DNA of 64,000 nucleotides, taken from Pseudoxanthomonas spadix. Its GTDB lineage: Bacteria > Pseudomonadota > Gammaproteobacteria > Xanthomonadales > Xanthomonadaceae. Below the pieces are notes generated by a model. That model did not search any database. It saw only the letters and a program-made list of their open reading frames with translations, and was not told the origin of the DNA. Shown here piece by piece: positions 56,677 to 64,000 of this stretch. Positions within the stretch are counted from its first letter, which is position 1, and every line of letters starts with the position of its first letter. The stretch is taken from positions 1 to 64,000 of the forward strand of contig NZ_RDQN01000010.1 in NCBI RefSeq assembly GCF_003703395.1, read 5' to 3'. A program made the position numbers and the translations under genes.

Positions 56677-58386
56677 ATGCACGACGCCAGCGCCGTCGCC
56701 TCGCTGATCGCCGAGGCCTTCGCCGACTACCACGCCCAGTTTGCCGCGATCACCCAGCGCGCGCGGCGACGGTTCGAGCAGCGCCACTGGAGCGCGGCCC
56801 GCGCCGATGCGGTCGAACGCATCGCCCTGTACGACGCCTGCATCAACGAGTGCCGGCTGCGGCTGCAGGCAGTGCTGGGCCAGCGCGCGTTCGACCGGAC
56901 CCTGTGGCAGGCCATCCGCGACCATTACGCGGCCCTGATCGAGGGCCAGATCGACCGCGAGCTGTACAAGACCTTCTACAACACCCTGAGCCGGCGCTTC
57001 TTCCAGACCCGGGGCGTGGATGCGCAGGTCGAGTTCGTGGCGCTGGACATCGCGCCCACCGACGCCATCACCCATCCGGTGGCGCGGCACAGCTATGCGG
57101 TCTCGCTGAAGCGGCCGACCGACACCTTCCAGCGGGTGCTGGGCGACTACGCCTTCGATGTGCCCTATGCGCATCTGACCCGCTGCGCGGCGGCCGTGGC
57201 GGTGCGCCTGCAGGACGAGCTGGCCGACTGGGGCCAGGATCCGGTGCGGGCGATCGAACTGCTGGATACCGTGTTCTACCGCGAACGCCGCGCCTACCTG
57301 GTGGGCCGGGTGCTGGGCGAATCGCGCTTCGCCCCGTGCGTGATCGCGCTGGTCAACGACGAGGCCGGCCTGCGCGTGGACGCGGTGCTGACCCGGCGTG
57401 CGGAGGTGGCCCAGCTGTTCGGCATCTCGCGCAGCTACTTCCAGGCCGACCTGCCCACGGTCGGCGATGCGGTGGTGTTCCTGCGCACGCTGCTGCCGCA
57501 CAAGCCGATCGACGAGCTGTACACCGTGCTGGGCCGGGCCAAGCAGGGCAAGACCGAGCGCTTCCGCACCTTCTTCCGTCATTTCAACGAGTGCACCCAC
57601 GAGCAGCTGGTCCAGGCCGAGGGCACGCCCGGGCTGGTGATGGCGGTGTTCACCCTGCCCTCCTACCCGCTGGTGTTCAAGCTGATCCGCGACCGCTTCG
57701 CCGAATCCAAGCAGGTCACCCGCAAGGACGTGCAGGACCGCTACGCGCTGGTGTTCAGCCGCGACCGCGCCGGCCGCCTGCTCGATGCCCAGCCGTACCG
57801 TTCGCTGCGCTTCCCGGTCGCGCGCTTCGCCCCGGCGCTGCTGGCCGAGTTGCGCGACACCTGCGCCGGCAGCCTGGAGTTCGAGGGCGAAGATGTGATC
57901 ATCGCCCTGTGCTACGTGCAGCGCCGGCTGCGCCCGCTCAACCTGTACCTGCGCGAGCAACCGGCCGAAGCCGCGCGCGCGGCGGTGCTGGAGTACGGCC
58001 AGGCCATCGTCGACATGGCCCGCAACAACATCTTCCCCGGCGACATGCTGCCGAAGAACTTCGGTGTGTCCCGGCACGGGCGGGTGGTGTTCTACGACTA
58101 CGACGAGGTCCGGCTGATCACCGACTGCAGTTTCCGCGACTGGCCCAGGGCGCAGGATTTCGAGGAACAGATGGCCGATGAGCCGTGGTTCCAGGTCTGG
58201 CCGGGCGATGTGTTCCCCGAGCGCTTCGCCCAGTTCATGGGCTTGCCACCGGCGCTCGCGCAGGCACTGCAGGCGGTCCATGGGCAGCTGTTCGAGCCGG
58301 GCTGGTGGCGTGCCCTGCAGGCCGAGCTGGCCCAGGGCCGCTATCCCGATACGCCGCCCTATCCGCCCGGCCTGCGCCTGGCCTGA
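56677..58386 (+). CDS. aceK: Isocitrate dehydrogenase kinase/phosphatase
   Basis: The 569-residue protein matches AceK over its full length. An N-terminal regulatory domain includes '[20 protein letters not shown]', '[14 protein letters not shown]' and '[20 protein letters not shown]'. The kinase core has the nucleotide-binding Lys in '[15 protein letters not shown]', catalytic Asp and Asn in '[12 protein letters not shown]' and the metal Asp in '[11 protein letters not shown]'. AceK phosphorylates isocitrate dehydrogenase, diverting isocitrate to the glyoxylate shunt during growth on acetate, and reverses this by phosphatase activity. Its place between crbR and pat fits an acetate-use cluster; in enteric bacteria it sits instead with aceBA. 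Confidence 0.96.
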   Translation: MHDASAVASLIAEAFADYHAQFAAITQRARRRFEQRHWSAARADAVERIALYDACINECRLRLQAVLGQRAFDRTLWQAIRDHYAALIEGQIDRELYKTFYNTLSRRFFQTRGVDAQVEFVALDIAPTDAITHPVARHSYAVSLKRPTDTFQRVLGDYAFDVPYAHLTRCAAAVAVRLQDELADWGQDPVRAIELLDTVFYRERRAYLVGRVLGESRFAPCVIALVNDEAGLRVDAVLTRRAEVAQLFGISRSYFQADLPTVGDAVVFLRTLLPHKPIDELYTVLGRAKQGKTERFRTFFRHFNECTHEQLVQAEGTPGLVMAVFTLPSYPLVFKLIRDRFAESKQVTRKDVQDRYALVFSRDRAGRLLDAQPYRSLRFPVARFAPALLAELRDTCAGSLEFEGEDVIIALCYVQRRLRPLNLYLREQPAEAARAAVLEYGQAIVDMARNNIFPGDMLPKNFGVSRHGRVVFYDYDEVRLITDCSFRDWPRAQDFEEQMADEPWFQVWPGDVFPERFAQFMGLPPALAQALQAVHGQLFEPGWWRALQAELAQGRYPDTPPYPPGLRLA

Positions 58387-58389
58387 ACC

Positions 58390-58411
58390 GATGGCCGCGC
58401 GCGCGGCCATC
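58390..58411. repeat. Perfect 22-bp palindrome after aceK
   Basis: GATGGCCGCGCGCGCGGCCA then TC is a perfect palindrome starting four bases after the aceK stop, with an alternating GC core. There is no T-run on either strand, so a classic terminator is not supported. It may be a processing or pause site. Confidence 0.55.
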
Positions 58412-58503
58412 GTGGGCAGCGTGCGCAGGCCCCGCATCGCGTCATGCGGTGCGTGCGTGCGGCCGTGTACCGTATGGGCTGTCGCCACGCCGGCCCAACG
58501 TGC

Positions 58504-61203
58504 ATGAGTACCTACCGCCTCAAGTCCGTGTTCGCCCCGCAGTCGATCGCCATCATCGGCGGCAGCCCGCGCGAGCGCTCGGCCGGACGCGCGGTGGTGC
58601 GCAACCTGAAGGCCTCCGGCTTCCCCGGCCAGATCGCCTGGGTCAACACGCGCTATGACCAGATCGACGGCATGGCCACCGTGCACGAACTGACCGACCT
58701 GGCCTATGTGCCCGACCTGGTGATCGTCACCGCCCCGGCGCCGATGGTGCCCAAGGTGGTGGCCACCGCGGCGCAGCGCGGGGTCGCCGCGGCCATCATC
58801 CTGACCGCCGGCCTGGGCCAGGGCCCCGGCTCGCTGGCCGAGGCCACCGAACAGGCCGCACGCGCGCACGGCCTGCGCCTGCTCGGCCCGCACTGCCTGG
58901 GGGTGATCGCCCCGCATGCCAGGCTCAATGCCAGCATCGCTGCGCACACGCCGCTGCCGGGCGACCTGGCGCTGATCTCCGAATCCTCGGCCATCGCCGC
59001 GGCCCTGGTGGAATGGGGCGTGCAGCACGAGGTCGGCTTCTCCGCGGTGGTGTCGCTGGGCGATGCGATCGACGTGGACTTCAGCGACCTGCTGGACCAC
59101 TTCGCCCTCGACCGGCACACCCGCGCGATCCTGCTCTATGTCGAATCGATCCGCGACGCGCGCAAGTTCATGTCGGCCGCGCGCGCGGCGGCGCGTGGCA
59201 AGCCGGTGGTGGTGGTCAAGTCCGGGCGCGCACCCAACAGCGGCGGTGCCACCCACACCCAGACCCTGGCCCGCTCCGATGCGGTCTACGACGCGGCATT
59301 CCGGCGCGCCGGGCTGCTGCGGGTGGGCGCGCTGGACGAGCTGTTCGCCGCCGCGCAGACCCTGGGCCGGCTCGGGACCTTCCCCGGGCGGCGCCTGGCG
59401 ATCCTGTCCAATGGCGGCGGCGTCGGCGCGCTGGCCCGCGATCAGCTGGGCGCGCTCGGCGGCACCCTGGCCACGCTCTCCAGCGCCACCGTGGACAGGC
59501 TGGATCGCGCGCTGCCGGACTGGTCGCGCAGCAACCCGGTGGATATCGTGGTCGACGCCGATGGCGAGCGCTATGCGGCGGCCATCGAGGCGCTGCTGGC
59601 CGATGCCGAGAACGACGCGGTGCTGGTGGTCAACGTGCCGACGGCCTTCACCTCCTCGGCCGATGCCGCGCGCGCGCTGGTGCGCAGCGCCGGCCAGCGG
59701 CCGCGCTACAGCCGGGCCAAGCCGGTGTTTGCGGTGTGGCTGGGCGGTGGCGAAGCGGCGCTGTCCACGCTCAACGCCGCGCGCATCCCCAGCTATGCAA
59801 CCGAGGCCGACGCGGTCGCCGGTTTCATGCACCTGGTGCGCTACCGCGAGGCGCAGGCGGCGCTGATGGAAACCCCGCCCAGCCTGCCCCAGGACTTCGT
59901 GGTCGACAGCGCGGCCGCGCGCGCCATCGTCGAGGCCGCCCTGGCCGAAGGCCGGCAGTGGCTGGATCCGATCGCCGCCAGCAACGTGCTGCGCGCCTAC
60001 GGCATCCATACCGCGCGCATCTGGGCCGCGGCCGATGCCGACGCGGCGGTCAGGCTGGCCCAGCCACTGCTGGACGAAGGCCTGCCCGTGGCGGTCAAGG
60101 TGTTGTCGCCGGACATCGCCCACAAATCCGACGTCGACGGGGTGCGCCTGAACCTGGTCTCGGCCGAGGCCGTGCATGCGGCCACCACCGCGCTGATCGA
60201 GCGCGCACGCCGGCTGCGCCCGGATGCGCGCATCGACGGGGTGGTCGTCCAGCCCACCGTGCTGCGGCCCAAGTCGCGCGAGCTGATCGCCGGGATTGCC
60301 GATGATCCGGTGTTCGGTCCGGTGATCGTGTTCGGCCGTGGCGGCAGTGCGGTGGAAGTGATCGACGATGTCGCCCTGGCGCTGCCGCCGCTGGATCTGC
60401 GCCTGGCCCACGAGCTGATCGGCCGCACCCGCGTCTCGCGCATCCTCAAGGCCTATCGCGACGTACCGGCCGCCGACGAACGCGCCGTGGCCCTGGTGCT
60501 GGTCAAGCTGGCACAGCTGGCGGCGGACATCCCCGAGATCCGCGAGCTGGACATCAACCCGTTGCTGGCCGATGCCGGCGGCGTGGCCGCGGTGGACGCG
60601 CGCATCGCGGTGGCCCATTCGCGCCAGCTGCACAAGGGCCGTGGCCATCCACGGCTGTCGATCCTGCCCTATCCCAAGGAATGGGAGCGCCAGCTGACCC
60701 TGACCGATGGCAGCGCCGTGTTCGTGCGGCCGGTGCGGCCGGAAGACGAAGCACTGTTCCGTGCGTTCTTCGCCAGGGTCAGTGACGAGGACCTGCGGCT
60801 GCGCTTCTTCCAGTCGATGAAGCACTTCAGCCACGAGTTCCTCGCCCGCCTGACCCAGCTGGACTACGCCCGCTCGATCGCGCTGGTGGCGCTGGATGGG
60901 CGCGGGGAGATGCTCGGCGCGGTGCGCCTGTTGGCCGACGCCAACTACGAGCGCGGCGAATACGCCATCCTGGTCCGCTCGGACCTCAAGGGCGCCGGCC
61001 TGGGCTGGCAGCTGATGCAGATCATGATCGAGTACGCGCGCCGGCAGGGCCTGCGCCTGGTCGAGGGCCAGGTGCTGCGCGAGAACCGCACCATGCTGGC
61101 CATGTGCCGGGAGCTGGGCTTCAGCTTCAAGCCCGACCCGGACGATCCGTCCATCGTCAACGTGACCCTGCCGGTCGGCGACGCCGCGCGCGCCAGTGCC
61201 TGA
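58504..61203 (+). CDS. pat: Pat-type protein lysine acetyltransferase (ADP-forming synthetase-like domains plus GNAT)
   Basis: The 899-residue protein has a CoA-binding/succinyl-CoA-ligase-like region (residues 1-460, with 'SIAIIGGSPRERSAGRAV' and 'SNGGGVGALA'), an ATP-grasp-like domain (about 480-710, with 'AVKVLSPDIAHKSDVDGVRL') and a C-terminal GNAT domain (about 735-890, with 'RPVRPEDEALFRAFF' and 'DLKGAGLGWQLMQIMIEYA'). This is the type I Pat/YfiQ design, which acetylates Acs and other enzymes on lysine. His251 in 'GATHTQTLARSD' stands where ADP-forming synthetases have their catalytic His. The position after acs, crbR and aceK supports control of acetate activation. Confidence 0.9.
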   Translation: MSTYRLKSVFAPQSIAIIGGSPRERSAGRAVVRNLKASGFPGQIAWVNTRYDQIDGMATVHELTDLAYVPDLVIVTAPAPMVPKVVATAAQRGVAAAIILTAGLGQGPGSLAEATEQAARAHGLRLLGPHCLGVIAPHARLNASIAAHTPLPGDLALISESSAIAAALVEWGVQHEVGFSAVVSLGDAIDVDFSDLLDHFALDRHTRAILLYVESIRDARKFMSAARAAARGKPVVVVKSGRAPNSGGATHTQTLARSDAVYDAAFRRAGLLRVGALDELFAAAQTLGRLGTFPGRRLAILSNGGGVGALARDQLGALGGTLATLSSATVDRLDRALPDWSRSNPVDIVVDADGERYAAAIEALLADAENDAVLVVNVPTAFTSSADAARALVRSAGQRPRYSRAKPVFAVWLGGGEAALSTLNAARIPSYATEADAVAGFMHLVRYREAQAALMETPPSLPQDFVVDSAAARAIVEAALAEGRQWLDPIAASNVLRAYGIHTARIWAAADADAAVRLAQPLLDEGLPVAVKVLSPDIAHKSDVDGVRLNLVSAEAVHAATTALIERARRLRPDARIDGVVVQPTVLRPKSRELIAGIADDPVFGPVIVFGRGGSAVEVIDDVALALPPLDLRLAHELIGRTRVSRILKAYRDVPAADERAVALVLVKLAQLAADIPEIRELDINPLLADAGGVAAVDARIAVAHSRQLHKGRGHPRLSILPYPKEWERQLTLTDGSAVFVRPVRPEDEALFRAFFARVSDEDLRLRFFQSMKHFSHEFLARLTQLDYARSIALVALDGRGEMLGAVRLLADANYERGEYAILVRSDLKGAGLGWQLMQIMIEYARRQGLRLVEGQVLRENRTMLAMCRELGFSFKPDPDDPSIVNVTLPVGDAARASA

Positions 61204-61409
61204 TGCTGCTGGACGTGCTGGTCAGCCAGATCGAGACCCAGGCCTGCTCGGCTGCCGAATGCAACCCCGGTCTGCCGGAGCAGGCCGCCTCCGGCCAGCG
61301 TGGGTTAACGCGCCGCTGGTAGCGTGGATGGATGTGCTGTCCGGGCGCCGGTGCCTGGTGGCGCCGCTTGCGCGCCGCGGCTGCGCCTTCTCCCCAAGGT
61401 CCTCGCGCC

Positions 61410-61880
61410 ATGAACGCCGCCCCCATCCTGTCCCTGCTGCTGCTGGCCGCGCCGCTGGGCGCGCTGGCCCAGGCCGGTCCGCTGGACCTCAAGCTCAAGG
61501 ACGACCCGGCCTTTTCCGCAGCCGATCCGCCCGGTGCCTATTACGGCGATCACAGCGGGCCTGTGCCGAGGGACATCGTGCCTGCGCGTTCGGAACTGGA
61601 CGACGGCAAGGCCCACCTCCATGGCGCCTTTACCACCGGCATGGGCTACTCCACCGGTTACGGCAGCAGCACCTACCACGCGGCCGACCTCAGTATCGGC
61701 AAGGCCTTCACCAGCGAACAGGGCCGCACCAGCGTGATGCGCATGGATATCCACGTCAGCAAGGGCGATGGACCCTTCCATGGCCCTTACGGTGACGGCG
61801 ACTACGGCGGCGGCGACCGGCCCGGCCCGCGTTCGGCAGGCGGCGCGTCCATGCGCTGGTTGCAGGACGCCCCGGAGTGA
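61410..61880 (+). CDS. Small secreted protein of unknown function
   Basis: The 156-residue precursor has a clear signal peptide ('APILSLLLLAAPLGALAQA', cleavage after about residue 21). The mature part contains 'PPGAYYGDHSGPVPRD', 'TTGMGYSTGYGSSTYHAADLSIGKAF' (pattern), 'VMRMDIHVSKGDGPF' and a glycine-rich end. The middle looks like one or two beta-strands of a barrel hairpin, but the protein is too short for a porin. I know no family name. A weak AAGG precedes the ATG at 61410. Confidence 0.6.
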   Translation: MNAAPILSLLLLAAPLGALAQAGPLDLKLKDDPAFSAADPPGAYYGDHSGPVPRDIVPARSELDDGKAHLHGAFTTGMGYSTGYGSSTYHAADLSIGKAFTSEQGRTSVMRMDIHVSKGDGPFHGPYGDGDYGGGDRPGPRSAGGASMRWLQDAPE

Positions 61881-61928
61881 CAATGCCGTCATTCCAGGGC
61901 TCTCCCAAGCCTGGGCCCGGCTTTCCGA

Positions 61929-61958
61929 TTGACCGATCACGGCTGCGGCCGCGACAAT
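61929..61958 (+). promoter_or_regulatory. Promoter of the riboswitch-TerC unit
   Basis: TTGACC (61929-61934) and GACAAT (61953-61958) are spaced by 18 bp, giving a predicted transcript start near 61965, immediately before the riboswitch aptamer. Confidence 0.6.
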
Positions 61959-61964
61959 CCCCGC

Positions 61965-62086
61965 CAGAAGGGGAGTAGCTCCCACGCGCTGTGATCGTCA
62001 TGACGGGCCTGGTGCCCCGGTCCAGCGGCAACCGGCCCAGATCATTGGCCGGCTGTGAGCGAGACCTTCGCCGCAACGGCGAAGGC
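61965..62086 (+). promoter_or_regulatory. yybP-ykoY (manganese) riboswitch
   Basis: The aptamer signature GGGGAGTAGC is at 61970-61979, followed by a structured middle (CGGGCCTGGTGCCCCGG) and the 3' signature GTGAGCGAGACC (62055-62066). These are the conserved parts of the yybP-ykoY Mn2+ riboswitch, which commonly precedes TerC/Alx genes. GAAGG at the aptamer's 5' end can pair with CCTTC in its 3' end (P1). The same CCTTCGCC can instead pair with GGCGAAGG (62078-62085), a mutually exclusive switch helix. Confidence 0.85.
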
Positions 62087-62168
62087 ATGTGCCCCGGAGC
62101 TCCCAAGACTCCAAACGCGCAGACTGGACCCCGTCGCTCCCGTCCCTCTTACGCGTGGAGAAAACCAG

Positions 62169-63128
62169 ATGCAGACAGTGGCCAACCCCTGGCTATGGGG
62201 TGGATTCGTGGTCGTGGTGATCGCCGCGTTGCTGGCCGACCTGGTGCTGATGCGCCACGGCGGCGCGCACAAGGTGAGCTTCAAGGAAGCGCTGTGGTGG
62301 TCGATCGCCTGGGTCACCCTGGCCCTGGCGTTCAACGCCGGGCTGTGGTGGTACCTGCACCAGACCCTCGATGCGGCCAACGCCGGCCGCATCGGCCTGG
62401 AGTTCCTGACTGGCTACCTGGTCGAGAAGTCGCTGGCGGTGGACAACATCTTCGTGTTCCTGCTGGTGATGAATTCCTTTGCCCTGCCCGAGGAGCAGCG
62501 CCAGCGCGTCCTGGTGATCGGCGTGCTGGGCGCAATCGTGCTGCGCGCGGTCATGATCTTTGCCGGCGCTGCGCTGCTGACCAGGTTCCACTGGCTGCTG
62601 TACGTGTTCGGCGCGTTCCTGCTGATCACCGGCATCAGGATGTGGCACTCCGCCGGGGCCGAGCCGGATCTGGAAGCCAATCCGGTACTGAAGTACATCC
62701 GCAGGCACCTGCGCCTGACCGAGGGCTATGTCGGCCACCAGCTGTCGGTGGTGCGCGAGGGCAAGCGCTGGTACACGCCGCTGTTCGTGGTGCTGATCCT
62801 GATCTCGGTCACCGACGTGATCTTCGCGGTCGACTCGATCCCGGCGATTTTCGCCATCACCACCGACCCGTTCATCGTGCTGACCTCCAACGTCTTTGCG
62901 GTGCTGGGCCTGCGCGCGATGTTCTTCCTGCTGGCCGGCGTGGCCGACCGCTTCCACCTGCTGCCCTACGGTCTGGCGGTCATTCTGGTGTACATCGGCG
63001 CCAAGATGCTGGTGGCCGACTTCATCCAGATCCCGGTGCTGGCCTCGCTGGGCGTGGTGTTCGCCATCCTGGCCGTCACCGTGTGGCTGAGCCTGGCCCG
63101 ACCGCCAAGGCCTGACGCGCACGGCTAG
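62169..63128 (+). CDS. TerC/Alx-family membrane protein, probable Mn2+ exporter
   Basis: The 319-residue protein has about nine membrane helices and the TerC/Alx signatures 'TGYLVEKSLAVDNIFVFLLV' and 'SVTDVIFAVDSIPAIFAIT', each with the conserved acidic metal-binding Asp, plus 'SNVFAVLGLRAMFFLLAG'. Alx in E. coli and MeeF/MeeY in Bacillus export Mn2+ and are controlled by yybP-ykoY riboswitches. The upstream riboswitch here therefore gives independent support for Mn2+ as the effector and likely cargo. GGAG lies before the ATG at 62169. An earlier in-frame start would lie inside the aptamer and is rejected. Confidence 0.92.
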   Translation: MQTVANPWLWGGFVVVVIAALLADLVLMRHGGAHKVSFKEALWWSIAWVTLALAFNAGLWWYLHQTLDAANAGRIGLEFLTGYLVEKSLAVDNIFVFLLVMNSFALPEEQRQRVLVIGVLGAIVLRAVMIFAGAALLTRFHWLLYVFGAFLLITGIRMWHSAGAEPDLEANPVLKYIRRHLRLTEGYVGHQLSVVREGKRWYTPLFVVLILISVTDVIFAVDSIPAIFAITTDPFIVLTSNVFAVLGLRAMFFLLAGVADRFHLLPYGLAVILVYIGAKMLVADFIQIPVLASLGVVFAILAVTVWLSLARPPRPDAHG

Positions 63129-63313
63129 GCACAGGCGCCTTGCAGGCGGGGGTGATGCGGGCGCTGCAGTGCGGCCGGCACAGCCGGCAACGCTGTCGGC
63201 GCTGCCGCAGGCGCATCAGGATTTTCGCCCTGCCGGAATGGCCTGGCCTCACGCGCCAATGAACACAGGCCGGCTACGTTTGCCGGCCCGGTTTTCATCG
63301 GAAAAAGCCACGC

Positions 63314-64000
63314 ATGGCCCTGTTCCAGACCCTGGTCGTGCTGCTGCTGGTGGCCGCGCTGCTCTCGCAGCTGGCGCGCCGCACCGGTCTACCCTACCCC
63401 AGCCTGGTGGCGGTGGCCGGCACGGCGGCGGCAGCGATGCCGTGGGTGCCGCAGGTCGGGATCGACCCGAAGCTGGCCATGACCCTGTTCATCGCCCCGG
63501 CGCTGCTGTCGGCCGCGTTCGAGACTTCGCCCCACGAGCTCCGGCACAACTGGCCGCCATTGCTGGCGCTGGCGGTGTTCGCGGTGCTGCTGACCACTGC
63601 GGCGGTGGCCTGGCTGGGCGTGTCGATGGCCGGCCTGCCGCTGGCCGCGGCGATCGCGCTGGGTGCGGTGGTGGCGCCGCCGGACGCGGCCGCCGCCCAC
63701 GCGGTGCTGGGCCGGCTGGGCCTGCCGCGGCGCACGCTGGTGACCCTGCAGGGCGAAAGCCTGTTCAACGATGCCATCGCCCTGGTGCTGTTTGGCGGCG
63801 CGGTGGCCATGGTCCAGGGCACCGACCATCCCTGGCAGTCAGTGGCCGGGCTGCTGCTGGAGGTGCCCGGCGGGGTGCTGCTGGGCGCGGCGGTGGGCTG
63901 GGGCTATTCCAGGATCGGGGCAATGTGGTCGGGCAGCCAGAGCGCGACGATCTTCGAATTCGCCGGCACGTTCCTGGTGTGGACGGCGGGCGAGCGCCTG
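63314..64000 (+). CDS. CPA1-family monovalent cation:proton antiporter, cut by the window edge
   Basis: The frame is open for 229 codons from the ATG at 63314 to the window end. It begins 'MALFQTLVVLLLVAALLSQLARR' in pattern and has about seven membrane helices so far. 'GAVVAPPDAAAAHAVLG' corresponds to the P-T-D-x-V cation-binding motif (here P-P-D-A-A, keeping the Asp), and 'TLQGESLFNDAIALVLF' is the conserved E-S-x-x-N-D block of CPA1 exchangers. Na+ or K+ for H+ exchange is expected. The gap 63129-63313 after the TerC gene shows nothing I can identify. Confidence 0.85.
   Translation, partial: MALFQTLVVLLLVAALLSQLARRTGLPYPSLVAVAGTAAAAMPWVPQVGIDPKLAMTLFIAPALLSAAFETSPHELRHNWPPLLALAVFAVLLTTAAVAWLGVSMAGLPLAAAIALGAVVAPPDAAAAHAVLGRLGLPRRTLVTLQGESLFNDAIALVLFGGAVAMVQGTDHPWQSVAGLLLEVPGGVLLGAAVGWGYSRIGAMWSGSQSATIFEFAGTFLVWTAGERL

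Noticed and set aside
53701..60834. A 2377-codon open frame on the minus strand
   Set aside because: It lies antisense to acs, crbR, aceK and pat, all of which have complete family motifs. Its His/Gln/Arg/Gly-rich translation is the usual high-GC shadow of real codons.
62055..62168. Earlier in-frame start of the TerC gene
   Set aside because: It would begin inside the riboswitch aptamer. The ATG at 62169 has a Shine-Dalgarno and starts the first membrane helix.

Overview
The window is high-GC DNA from a Xanthomonadaceae bacterium. The main evidence is a xanthomonadin-type brominated aryl-polyene pigment cluster (chorismatase XanB2, aryl-ACP ligase XanA2, WxWxIP halogenase). Supporting evidence is an sX13-like small RNA beside polA, GTGGGAGCCGC-type hairpin repeats, and gene contents typical of Xanthomonas, Stenotrophomonas and Pseudoxanthomonas. 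I cannot name the genus; Pseudoxanthomonas-like is a guess.

Layout. 1-335: truncated IS630-family transposase. 506-12507: xanthomonadin cluster. A leftward operon holds ACP, a COG4648 membrane protein, a PlsC acyltransferase, a hotdog dehydratase, an LpxL-like acyltransferase, a LolA-like carrier, an MMPL exporter and a second hotdog dehydratase. A divergent pair holds halogenase and xanB2. Two tandem leftward copies of xanA2 follow. No ketosynthase or ketoreductase is visible, so the locus is either continued beyond the insertion sequence or split by it. 12.7-16.8 kb: secreted S9 peptidase, a membrane protein, and hemF behind a perfect FNR/Anr box with a promoter spacing that predicts a leaderless mRNA. 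16.8-20.4 kb: sX13-like sRNA, polA, DUF2782 lipoprotein. 20.6-33.4 kb: mixed metabolic and membrane genes (GMC oxidoreductase, PanE-like, GST, EamA, PAP2, DsrE, LhgO-like, MAPEG, AbrB permease with divergent TetR regulator, DUF2058, DODA dioxygenase), plus a decayed DUF1615 gene. 33.5-38.8 kb: a pRiA4b ORF-3 remnant next to tRNA-Arg(CCG), kdsA, and a helicase/exonuclease pair resembling Bacillus MrfA/MrfB. 38.9-43.2 kb: ExoD-like protein, a 170-bp palindromic element, and a symporter-fused hybrid kinase (CrbS-like). 43.4-48.1 kb: OmpR-type two-component system divergent from a PAP2 phosphatase and EptA, probably a lipid A modification module. 48.0-50.3 kb: repeat-rich intergenic DNA, zapE and a hydrolase. 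50.4-61.2 kb: a carbon-2 (acetate) region with DcaP-like porin, MHS-family transporter, acs, CrbR-like regulator, aceK and a Pat-type protein acetyltransferase. 61.4-64.0 kb: small secreted protein, a yybP-ykoY (Mn2+) riboswitch in front of a TerC/Alx protein, and a CPA1 antiporter cut by the window edge.

How the genes work together. The acetate region combines all the control layers on acetate use: uptake (porin and carrier), activation (Acs), transcriptional switch (CrbS at 39.8-43.2 kb, CrbR beside acs), protein acetylation of Acs (Pat), and the glyoxylate-shunt branch-point switch (AceK). In the pigment cluster XanB2 would make hydroxybenzoates from chorismate, XanA2 would load them on the ACP, the missing synthases plus the two dehydratases would extend the polyene, the halogenase would brominate it, and the acyltransferases, LolA-like protein and MMPL exporter would place it in the outer membrane. 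The tandem xanA2 copies and the symporter-kinase/acs arrangement are the most rewarding places for a second look.
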